From Elmis aenea (Eukaryota > Arthropoda > Insecta > Coleoptera > Elmidae): a DNA stretch of 64,000 bases. The notes below the pieces were generated by a model. That model did no database searches. It was not told the origin of the DNA and worked only from the letters and a program-made list of their open reading frames with translations. The position numbers and the translations under genes are program-made. The DNA is taken from the NCBI GenBank assembly GCA_947652605.1, contig OX393580.1, forward strand, positions 13,536,159-13,600,158, read 5' to 3'. This document shows positions 35,340 through 43,912 of the stretch, piece after piece. Numbering within the stretch: position 1 is the stretch's first letter; the number at the start of each line of letters is the position of its first letter.

Positions 35340-35842
35340 TCTTGTTTCTTGTCACGAAGTTAACAACTTTTTAATAAATGACTTAAAAAATAAACAGTTC
35401 CAAAAAATACAATTTTTAACATTTTAGTATTTATGTAAAAGATTAATACTAAACTTACCCAAAATGTAGTTTTTTAGGACATATACACACACATTGCTAG
35501 TCATTTGTTGGCCAAGTTAACTAGTTTTGACGTGTCATCATTTTTTTGTGATAGTAAAATATTTTGCTTGTGTATTCTTTTTTTTTAACTAATAAATGTC
35601 CTCATTTGACCCAAACATCTAATCACTAAAGTTCTTAGATTAATTCAATCCACGGTTTACAACACAGGTTCGGAAGCCTGTCAAAAAACTGGAACTTTTC
35701 AACACAAATCTTCGCTAGATGGCGATAAGTCTAAGAACCGTTTACAACTCCTAAAACTATTGTACTAACTGTTGCACATAGTCTACTGATGCTTAATATT
35801 AAAAAAAAAAAGTTTAAATAATCGGAAAAATAAGAACAATTA
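35340..35842. other. Non-coding stretch
   Basis: No gene or bounded repeat is seen between the hAT relic and the Harbinger-type element. Confidence 0.35.
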
Positions 35843-36351
35843 AGGGTAGTTCACACGGTGACACTAGCGTCGGGACACTAGGTGCCGTCTGCCGTGGCAT
35901 CAAATGTCGTCGTCTGAACAGTCTGTTGTCGCGATGTCACGAAGTCATGACGCTAGTGCCGCGATGTCGCGACACCGATATTGACAGTGCGGCATTTGAC
36001 GTAAGCCTACCATACTTTTATATTTTGACATAACAGACAATAATAACATACATTTGTTTGTCATCGATTTCCAATTTATCATGTCCTCAATAGATGTTCC
36101 AACGATTTTAGAGCATTATCAACAATATTCTTGTTTATGGGACAGATTTATTCCCGAATACAGCAACTTCAAAATAATCAGTTGCTCTACAACACTCGTT
36201 GTTGCAGTTACAAGAGCGGCCATTTAATTTTGGTATCGCGACGCTCAAATATATCATTTTACGTGTGAATACCCAGTGTCGCGACACCGAATGTCAAGTG
36301 ATGTCGTGACATTTGATGTCGCGACGCTAGTGTCACCGTGTGAACTACCCT
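35843..36351. mobile_element. PIF/Harbinger-type element, TTA duplication, with MADF relic
   Basis: Inverted ends start AGGGTAGTTCACACGGTGAC and match for about 30 bp without mismatch. TTA flanks them (35840-35842 and 36352-36354). Subterminal regions are rich in GTCGCGAC, GATGTCGCGA and CATTTGATGTC units. The interior carries the start of a MADF-type reading frame. The intact ends suggest recent mobilisation by a related transposase. Confidence 0.85.
36081..36227 (+). pseudogene. N-terminal MADF-domain fragment inside the Harbinger-type element
   Basis: ATG at 36081 opens 48 codons ending TAA at 36227. Residues 8-28 or so read TILEHYQQYSCLWD then FIPEY, the start of a MADF (Myb/SANT-like, Adf-1 type) DNA-binding domain, where a hydrophobic helix is followed by an invariant-like LWD. 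Known of the group: insect Harbinger elements often carry a companion Myb/SANT or MADF gene that helps the transposase bind DNA. Only the first helix remains; the rest was lost in an internal deletion. The frame then reads into unrelated residues. I am fairly sure of the MADF resemblance, less so that this was the element's own companion gene. Confidence 0.6.
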
Positions 36352-36473
36352 TTACTACAGTAATTTTGAATTTAAACCAGTGTTATTTGAAAACAAAAGT
36401 GGAATAACCTCTTTTTAATAACCAACTCAATTTAATCTTTGTTCTATATGAGTTGTTGCTGTTTAACCAACAA

Positions 36474-36511
36474 CCCTGAAGATGTCCCCGATGAAGGAGG
36501 ACGAAACGTCG
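36474..36511 (+). other. Penelope-like hammerhead-type motif
   Basis: It reads CTGAAGA, then TGTCC-loop-GGACG, then AAACGTC. The arrangement (CTGANGA, short stem, GAAACGT) resembles the hammerhead-derived motif seen in Penelope-like retroelements. The core CUGAUGA is altered to CTGAAGA, so activity is doubtful. No reverse transcriptase is visible nearby. Confidence 0.35.
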
Positions 36512-37765
36512 GTTATGAAGAAACCTTTCTGGCACTACCTCTTATTTGATGTGTGTATTGATAATTTCCAAAGGGGGTTAGTGACGTGCTCCATCCGCCC
36601 ATGGCAGAAATATTTTATTAAAATTACTTTCTTTGTGTTGAGAAGTTCTTTTTTGGTTACCCATATTTGTTTATAGATTGAATGTATGAACATTGCTTGA
36701 ATGCGACATTATATTTTCAATTTAGCGAATGTGAAACGCCACGTGCTGCAACAAATACAAGACGTGTTTTTGATATAGGAAGTGATAATGGTGGTATACG
36801 TATCTTATTGGATATTTGTTTCTTCTGTAGTAAATAAATTGACTCGTAGTAAATTCTTTGATCATTTTGAACCCATTTTCATGTTGCATTATATAATTTT
36901 TTGTTTATTGTGATCAAGTAGCTTAACATAAACGTTAATCGCATAAAATGATAAAGTATTTAGGTGACGGTTTGGTAAAAAATTATAAACGAAATATTGG
37001 GTACATACTAAAAAATGTAAGGTCTGCCAATGTTGTACTCAATGGAGTATGTACTTATAGCTATTATTCAAGTCAAAAAGTTTCTTTAACAGAACTAAAA
37101 AATAATAAAAAGTCGAAAAAAATGCATGCATATTTTGTTTTTTTTCGGCGTTAGGATGTAGCAACATGTGAACGTATTGAAAACGAACTTTTAAATTGGT
37201 GTGCAGATAATTCGATTTAAATTAGAACCCTAGTAGATTACAAAAACTGTTTAATACGAGGCACTGATAGATTTGACCGAATTTAAAACGACGCTTTATC
37301 CACTAATACACCACAAATGAGTATTGCCAGGTTTAGCTCGTGTTCATTCCTTACATTCCAGTGCCTCTAATTAATTTGGGGTTTAAGCCGGAGTTGATTA
37401 TTCCCATTAAAAAATTTTATGTGCGCACCCAAGATAATATATTCTATTGTTATGTACTTTTTTCTTAAACAGTGGCGTTGTGTGGTCAATTATTTAGCGA
37501 AGTGCATTTCACGTAATTAATTTACAGTAATAAAAAGGAATTAAATAATAATACGCAATAAAACTTTTAGTGCTTTTACTTACTCTGTAGTTTTTCCTAT
37601 TTCGAAAATTCAAAGACTAAACCCATTACATTTATCAGTTTTCGTTTTCATTTAAAATGTCTATAAATAAATGCTTCAATTATTTGAGCGATCCATTAAC
37701 TAATATACGTAAATGTTTAACCAAACATCTTTTTGTGAAGAATCTTTGGTGAAAATGCTAGACCA
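36512..37765. other. Non-coding stretch
   Basis: No supported gene. Short frames at 36482-36676 and 36948-37154 have no motif that I recognise. The stretch may contain 3' remnants of a Penelope-like element next to the motif at 36474, but I cannot show it. Confidence 0.35.
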
Positions 37766-37766
37766 G

Positions 37767-37792
37767 TTTCAAGACTTTCGTCTCTTCATCAG
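37767..37792 (-). other. Hammerhead ribozyme-like core
   Basis: On the minus strand: CTGATGA (37786-37792), A, hairpin GAGAC-GAAA-GTCTT (37771-37784), then GAAA (37767-37770). This is the exact order and spacing of a hammerhead catalytic core with stem II. A possible 4-bp stem III (TGGT at 37762-37765 with ACCA at 37747-37750) follows, but the expected UH cleavage site after it reads AA. It is probably a relic. The partner at 11055-11080 keeps the stem while the tetraloop differs (AGGA), which favours RNA structure over chance. Confidence 0.5.
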
Positions 37793-37859
37793 TTGCAATC
37801 TTATTTGTAATAAATTACGTAAGTATTATAAATAATTTATGATACTATATTACGCTGAA

Positions 37860-38340
37860 TTCAAAAAACTAACAAGCAAGTTTAAAGATGGGGTAATCTG
37901 GAATTCCCACATGAGTACCCCAAACGGAAACATTGGGAATATAAATGACAATGAGCAACGAAAAGGGACAGTAAATATAGGAAAATGGAATACAAGAACC
38001 ATACAAGGTAAAGAAGTAAAATTAGTAGAGGAATTCGACAATAGAAAATTAGTAATATTAAGATTAATGGAAACGAAGAAAAAAGGGAAATGAATAGTAA
38101 AGCTCGACAAGGGGCATATATTAATAAAATAGGATGGAAAATGCAGATAGAGAGAAAAAGAAATAGAGGAAGACCAAGAATAAAATGGGAAAAAGAAGTG
38201 AAGAAGAGACTAGAAGAAAAAGGAGTCAGCTGGAGAGATGTGCCACAATTAGCTAACCATAGGAAGGAGTGGAGAAATAGAAAAGCATACCTCGACACCG
38301 AAAGGTACAAGAGGAAACGATTAAGAAGAAGAAGAAGAAG
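37860..38340 (+). mobile_element. LINE copy with large internal deletion, 13-bp target duplication
   Basis: ATATTACGCTGAA flanks the element at 37847-37859 and 38341-38353. The 5' part encodes MSTPNGNIGNIND then TVNIGKWNTRTIQGK, resembling the start of a LINE endonuclease (the WN of the catalytic Asn strand), and VILRLMETKKKG. The frame stops at 38091-38093 in an ATGA overlap with a second frame (38090-38401). That frame resembles a LINE C-terminus: RNRGRPRIKWEKEV then a W-rich KEWRNRK tail. The 3' end is an (AAG)n run. The middle of ORF2, including all reverse transcriptase motifs, is absent. The intact target duplication means this short form itself was inserted, by the machinery of a full element. 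Confidence 0.75.
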
Positions 38341-38353
38341 ATATTACGCTGAA

Positions 38354-38934
38354 GTGCTAATGATTGTTAAAAAAAAATGTTGGCACCAAGATAATTTTTA
38401 AATTTTGCTCCGATCATTATTCTTAAAATATGTGAAACAATGACCGAGATTCTAAGGACAAAATCGTAGTAATCAAAATGACGTGATGAAAATAAATGAC
38501 AACCATAATGTTAATGAGTTTCTGCGTGAATTTTACCTAGCCGATTAACACAGCAAAATATGGGTCTAAAACAAGCTAACAATAACAATAATATATATAA
38601 AAAAGTTTTGCTATAGGTATAGCAAGACTATGTACGGTCCGATGAACGATCAAGCGTATGCGCAGTTTTGATTTGGCGTTCCAGCACAGTCTCAAATAGT
38701 TCACCGGACGCTTAGTCGGCTGTTTCAGCAGCTAACGGATTAATTCATGAAGTAGTTTGTGGACGGTACAAACAGTACATGAACGAAAGCAAACACTGTC
38801 GCTGGATTTTTACACGCATGCGCTGTTCACAACTAACTTGACATCTGGTAGCTATGCATCGCCATCCCAATCCCGTGTTGGTACTGGTTTCTCAAAATGT
38901 TTACACTTGCGGTGCTTAAATTTCTATAAACCCA
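38354..38934. repeat. Non-coding stretch containing a dispersed repeat (38690-38835)
   Basis: The block 38690-38835 (CGGCTGTTTCAGCAGCTAAC, TGGACGGTACAAACAGTACA, ACACGCATGCGCTGTTCACA) recurs inverted at about 50331-50490. GGTCCGATGAACG at 38637 resembles CCGTCCGATGAAG at 50475 and may be a terminal repeat. No ORF is seen. Confidence 0.6.
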
Positions 38935-39546
38935 ATGAATGCTAAATTAAGGTGGAAAGAAAAGAAGTTTAAAATTAAAATCGCACAATACAGATGGCTT
39001 ATTGGTAAATATTCCAAACTGTCATTATACAACAAAATTTTGATTAATAAACCAATTATTAGACCTACATGGTTGTATGGAATACAACTATGGGGGTGTG
39101 CAAAAATTGCAAATATACGTAAGATACAAACTGTCCAAAATAAGGTGTTACATGAAATGCCTAACGCTCCCTGGTTTGTCAGAAATGCCGACCTTCATCG
39201 AGACTTTGGCATCTTAACCGTTGAAGAAGAAATCAAAAGATTTGCAAAGAAGCATGAAGTCAGGCTTCAACTACACGACAGAAGTTCTCCAGCTGCTAGA
39301 CAACCAGAACATATGTCGAAGACTGAAGAGAACGAAACCGTTCGAACTTTCCAAGCGATTTGTGTAAAAGCAAAGCATTGTGCAAGTGATAGTGTATATA
39401 TTTCCCTAAAGGATAACAAAGACAACTAAAATACGTCGCTGGACTGATTTTAGCAAGTAACTTAGATTTAAGATTTAACAGATACAAACTAATGGTTGGT
39501 CTTACTTCTAGACAAGTTAAGTGTTTTAATAATTAAAAAAAAAAAA
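38935..39546 (+). pseudogene. Jockey-like LINE 3' end with poly-A
   Basis: The plus-strand frame gives the end of a reverse transcriptase ORF: LRWKEK, YRWLIGKYSKLSLYNK, WLYGIQLWGCAK, APWFVRNADLHRD and LTVEEEIKRFAKKHE. It is clearly homologous to the C-terminal part of the copy at 12022-12880. After residue 120 or so a frameshift moves the homologous tail (LDNQNICRRLKRTKPFELS) to another frame that stops at 39364-39366. The copy is severely 5'-truncated: no FADD motif or endonuclease. It ends in an A run (about 39534-39546), the expected LINE 3' end. No convincing target duplication is seen. Confidence 0.85.
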
Positions 39547-39791
39547 TATTTATTCATACTTGGTGCATGTGAATGCCAGGGGCGCTATTCCCAACTCGCT
39601 CGCTTTGAACAGCAGTGCTCATGAAAGCGAGCGTTGTCAATGGGAGTGGAGCGGTCGTTTCTGTATTCTCATATACCCCTGCCTTTGCAATTCTTCGACG
39701 CGAGTGAGTAGATGTTGCAACATTGGAATTTTGCATGGGCTGTCACTTTGCCGCCAGTTTTTGAATGTTGTGGTTTTTGTTTTGATTGATT

Positions 39792-39943
39792 ATGGGGAAA
39801 TTAACGGAGCAGCAGAAAGCAGCATTAGTAGAAATTCTTGGGAGAATAGTTAATTATTAAGTGGCAAATTTTCACAAAATTTTACATATAACGATGCCCA
39901 AAAGCAATGGAGTGTAATTGCTACAAATTTAAATAGTATGTAA
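39792..39943 (+). pseudogene. Zeste-type Myb/SANT DNA-binding domain, relic
   Basis: ATG 39792 opens MGKLTEQQKAALVEILGR, then a stop. In the next frame the sequence continues LLSGKFSQNFTYNDAQKQ then WSVIATNLNS, ending at 39943. The arrangement (a helix starting LTxEQ, then GKF and an Axx(Q)W..(I)A..LN helix) is the Myb/SANT-like domain of the zeste regulatory-protein type, common in insect transposon companion genes. One frameshift splits it, and nothing of a longer protein follows before the nested hAT element. It is probably the start of the DNA-binding companion gene of the surrounding transposon. Confidence 0.6.
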
Positions 39944-40016
39944 AATGTATTGGAATGAGTATCCCTCGAAAGTCTAAATTTTTTTCGAAATTCATCGACA
40001 TTTAATTGTGTAAATG

Positions 40017-40726
40017 TAGGGTTGCCAGATATCCTGAATGTATAAAAAAAAAACAATACAAATCAAAAAAGAGAACATTGCGGAATTAATTGAAAAACAA
40101 ATTTATTAAGAAAAAAATTGCACAATTGTAGCAAAAATAGATTATTCTTATATATTATTTCTAATTACACATATATCAGTAAAATTATTTACATTATATA
40201 TTCATAAATATAATATAAATCATTGAAAATTAGTTTCTTTGGTTGGACAAATCACGTCCTAATAAACTAACATACCTACTTACCTAGTATAAAGTAGCCT
40301 TCTACCCAATAAAATTGGTTATTTAGATTCCTTTCCATATTGTTAATAAGAAAAAAATATTTATTCATTATATACCTAAATTTATTAGAATCTTTTGGTT
40401 CTTTAGAAACTTTTTTTTCCATACATTTATTCCTTTTTAATTAAATTTAATTTTTGAAGTAATAGATATTACGATGTTGTTTTTTTTCGTTAGAAAAACT
40501 GTATTATTTTTAAACTCATAAAAATAATTACAAGAAATATTCTTGTAATTGTATGCATTAAGCTTAAGTTCGAATATTAAATGAACTTCACTAAACATTC
40601 TCATTTCAAAAAAGGGTAACCGAAAAAAGAGAACAAAGGTGAACATTTTTACATGAAAAAAGAAAAAGAAATATCAGAATTAAAAAAGAGAAAATGTTTC
40701 TTTAAAGTGATATTCTGGCAACCCTA
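40017..40726. mobile_element. hAT element, 8-bp duplication TGTAAATG
   Basis: The ends TAGGGTTGCCAGATATCC and TGATATTCTGGCAACCCTA are flanked by TGTAAATG (40009-40016 and 40727-40734). Subterminal stretches repeat AAAAAAGAGAACA-like units on both sides. It is AT-rich with no transposase. Inserted within the Myb-bearing transposon, it is younger than that element. Confidence 0.85.
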
Positions 40727-41039
40727 TGTAAATGAATTTAATAATATTAAATTATAAGGTTCGGCCACATCATTTTCAGCCTGTTCTAAGTCCTCAATTA
40801 AATTTATAAAGTTAATATCATCCATAATAAAAGAAAACAACAACTCACAACACACACAAAGGTTACGATTTGGGTGCAAAGCGAGCGGTATTTGCCAAGA
40901 GGAGTGGGTCTACCCACTCGCGTTGAACGCGAATGGAGCGCCTGCGAGAGGAGACGTTGGGAATACGATTGTCAGTGGTTTGTGCACCCCTCGTGTTCAA
41001 CGGTAGCGATATCGCTGAACAGGAGGAGTTGAGAATACC

Positions 41040-41098
41040 AGCCCAGTTCATGTATCAGTATATGAATTAGTGCAAAATGCATTGCTGGATCAGACCTT
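41040..41098 (-). repeat. Dispersed repeat end (inverted partner at 49880-49940)
   Basis: CCAGTTCATGTATCAG followed within 40 bp by TGCTGGATCAGACC matches, in inverted orientation, GGTCTGTTCCAGCA...CTGATACATGAACTGG at 49880-49940. GGTCTGTTCCAGCA may be a transposon terminal repeat. The second end was not found at either site. Confidence 0.5.
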
Positions 41099-41099
41099 A

Positions 41100-42640
41100 T
41101 ACTAACCAGTTTTGTTTACAGCTTTAACACCGACAAGTGCTCTAAGGTGGTAGTAATTACATATCAAATTATACGCTTTGAACAGTTTTTTACTCTTGTC
41201 AATACAAACAAAATAGTCTACAAATATACTAAAGTCCAAGTTTTCAATCATAATTATGAAAATGTGAATGATCAATAACTTTAAACAGGTTTACAGCTCT
41301 AAATGCATTTCTCGGTCGATTTTGCCTTAACAACAATAAGCGTTAATTTAAGGTCTTAACTGGTTACAAAATCGCAAATGCGTGATTTTGCAATGACTCA
41401 AAGGGCCTAAGTTCGCACCTTTGAATTAAACTACAAATCGTTTTCAATGAATTAGAAAATTACGACTTGGTTAAGTTGTTTCTGTAAGAAAATGCAACAT
41501 GAACGAAAAAAATGCGTTTTATATCGGTTTCCTTTTTTTTTGTATCCACCAGCAATAAACATCTAGTGACCTGAAAAACAAAATGTATGAATATTCGTAA
41601 TATAAACGTACCGACTTGAGGGTTATATTCAACGTCTATGGCTGTATTACCGGAACCAGCTTGTTCAGTAATCTTTGATTTAGATGGACAGCACTATAGG
41701 TCTTAAAGATGTAAAAGTTCAGCTTTGCCTCAAGAGCCTTCGTCAGAAAAATATTAAAATAGAAAATAAAAAGCGTTTGGAAAAGATATACCTACCCCAA
41801 GAAAAATGCTGATATGCATTTCATGTTCTTCGTGTAAATCTATTTATATTGTTTTTTATATCGTAATTTCTTAGGTTGAAATTAATTTATTTTAAGAAAT
41901 TGTAAGTGATTTTTTAAAAGATTTAATGTCATTGTCCTCGTGTTGCAAACATAATAAAATTAAGATGCTAAAACTAACGATTGTAGGAAGTAATCAAATT
42001 AAAAAGTGTAACAAAAATATTATATTATTAAAAAATGTACTCCTGTTATTTTTTTGTGTTGAAATGGAATTCATATTTATTGTGTTTTCTCTTAATGTGC
42101 AAAGTTGTGAACTGATTATTTTAAAACTAAGTAAAATATTTGTAACAATAATTGGTTTTAAAAAAATTAAATGAATAATTACATAAGTGAGAAAATAATT
42201 GTAATAGCTATCTTAATTCAGAATTTAGAATAGGAGTAAATAACTAAACAAAACGGTTTTAGTTCTATTTGCGTTATTTTTTTAAAATTTACAGATTCTG
42301 GAAACTAAAAACAATGTTGATAATCTTTTTATTTTAACAGATATTGCTAGAATTTCCAAACACAAGAATATGAGTATAACATACTTTTAGTGCAATTTGA
42401 AAAATGTCTACAATATTCCAGAAATAACGATGTCTATTAAATTAACGTTGCCATGATAAACAAAAGTTATCAAAAATGTACAAAATTTCAAATTTGTCAA
42501 AATTTGTAATTAACACCAATAGTTTTGTAGTAATTAATATGATTTAATGTTAATCCTGTCCAATCCAGCAGATGAAAAAAAATTGTTTTTTTAGATATAA
42601 AAATACAGAATCGTCTGTTGAAATTTGCTTTATAAGCAGA
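41100..42640. other. Non-coding stretch
   Basis: No supported gene. An 82-codon frame (41926-42174) is hydrophobic and Ile/Lys-biased but resembles nothing. A CTGACGA-hairpin-like motif on the minus strand at 41721-41746 recalls the hammerhead-type motifs elsewhere, but its stem is poor. Confidence 0.35.
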
Positions 42641-42720
42641 GTCGATGAAAGGGAGGGGGGTGCAGGGTGTGCATCACACGCGGCTCCTCGGGTAGTCCAG
42701 CCCCGCGGGGCTGGTGGTGC
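42640..42720 (+). other. GC-rich block with an 18-bp perfect palindrome
   Basis: CCAGCCCCGCGGGGCTGG at 42697-42714 is a perfect palindrome followed by GTGGTGC and a T run. The order hairpin plus T run resembles a terminator-like structure, but in a eukaryotic genome a transposon end is likelier. GCATCACACGCGG (42671-42683) is shared with the GC-rich island at 15438-15450. Confidence 0.6.
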
Positions 42721-43023
42721 TTTTTTTAATAAGTTAAAAACTAAATTTGCAAAAAATGTTTATTTGATAAGTACATAATAGTTAATTTATTTTTGGACAC
42801 ACCCCCGTAAACTTTATGACCTGCTATGTTTATAAGATATCTCTAAAAGCAACAAACGCATTTAACAATTTTCAACAAAAATATTTAGATTATAAGCAAA
42901 ATAAACAATTTATTTATGTTCTACGAAAATAATTATATTAAATCACATTAAATTTGTTCACCTACAATAAAAGAATAGGTAACAGTCCTAAGATTTGAGA
43001 GTTTTAAAGTTTTACTTAAAGTT
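42721..43023. other. Non-coding stretch
   Basis: AT-rich, with nothing recognisable; it could be 5' sequence of the pogo/Tigger relic that follows. Confidence 0.3.
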
Positions 43024-43367
43024 ATCCTTTAAAGAGGCAAACGCAAATGTCACTGGATAGATTCCTTGTTAAAGTGGCAATAAAAGAGAGTTCAGTGAGC
43101 CAACAGATAGCAGTGATTCCGTTAGGGACAGTGAAAGTCGTCCTACACAATAATTAATAAATTTGATTGCTTTATATTTAATTTAAATAATAAAAGTATA
43201 AAAAAGTATTTTGTATTTATCATTTTTATATAACTATTTTGGGTTTTGGAATGAATCAACTAAGTTTCCGTTATTTCTTATAGGGAAATTCGCTTTGATA
43301 TACGAGTGCTTTGGATTACAAACAAGTTTCCGAAACGAATTATGCTTGCATACCAAGGTTTTTACTG
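43024..43367 (+). mobile_element. pogo/Tigger element, 3' end with transposase tail relic
   Basis: The frame near 43024 reads LKRQTQMSLDRFLVK; after a frameshift EPTDSSDSVRDSESRPTQ ends in a stop at about 43152. A KRQ...L..F(L/F)..K segment followed by a Ser/Asp/Glu-rich tail is typical of the C-terminus of pogo/Tigger transposases. The following 200 bp (GGGAAATTCGCTTTGATATA, GTTTCCGAAACGAATTATGC, ACCAAGGTTTTTACTG) has the character of a Tigger 3' end, and TA follows at 43368-43369. The catalytic core and 5' end are missing. The family call is by resemblance of motif and end style. Confidence 0.6.
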
Positions 43368-43369
43368 TA

Positions 43370-43736
43370 TTTACTTTTAATGTAAAAAATGCAATATGGC
43401 ACACATGAGAAATACCAAAGTTTATGATAGTCCAAAACAGACACACGAAACAATTAGTTTAGCGTATAGAGAGCAAAGTTGTTTCAAGAAAGCGTTTTTA
43501 GCTTTTAGATACAATCAACAATAAAGAAAAACACAAAAAAACATAATCTTATTGTTTAAATGTTTACTGAACGAATATTAAACAAAGTCGACGACGACAA
43601 TTTTCTTTTTAAAATTTGAATTTCGCATCAAATTGTGCAATTAGTAGTTTCAATTTAATAGCCTTGTTAGCTTTTAAAATAAGCAAGTTTCCTATGTTGA
43701 GCCCCGAATCTGGGACAACGTGTATAATGTAAATAT
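43370..43736. other. Non-coding stretch
   Basis: Open frames on both strands (43211-43446) overlap the Tigger 3' end and its right flank and are not supported as genes. Nothing else is seen. Confidence 0.35.
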
Positions 43737-43912
43737 CAGGGCTAGAAACCGAAAAAAAATTTGGTTGACGGTTAACCGAAATCAAGAACTTTATTTTTAT
43801 AACGGTTTTTGTTGAAAAACCGTTTTTTTTTCCGTAAAAAACCGGTTTTTAACCGGTTTTTAACATTATTCAGATTTGGAATGCAAAGTATAAAAAGATA
43901 TTATCTATTTAA

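Larger units (their letters stand above)
39580..41044. mobile_element. Decayed DNA transposon with a zeste-type Myb relic (class uncertain)
   Basis: The left side GGGCGCTATTCCCAACTCG and right side (read inverted) GGCTGGTATTCTCAACTCC are related imperfect ends. Both subterminal regions are GC-richer, with GAACGCGA/GAGCG motifs. Inside are a Myb/SANT relic (39792-39943) and a nested hAT element (40017-40726). The target duplication is unclear. A Harbinger-like affiliation is possible from the Myb companion but not shown. Confidence 0.45.

Noticed and set aside
37850..38310. Leucine/phenylalanine-rich minus-strand ORFs of 86 and 142 codons
   Set aside because: Antisense shadows of the purine-rich LINE coding sequence at 37860-38340.
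41721..41746. Further hammerhead-like motif (CTGACGA on the minus strand)
   Set aside because: Stem II pairs poorly and the GAAA box is not clear; kept only as a note.
42697..42725. Bacterial-type intrinsic terminator (GC hairpin followed by T run)
   Set aside because: The window is clearly eukaryotic (spliced PDSS2, insect transposons); a transposon-related hairpin is the better reading.
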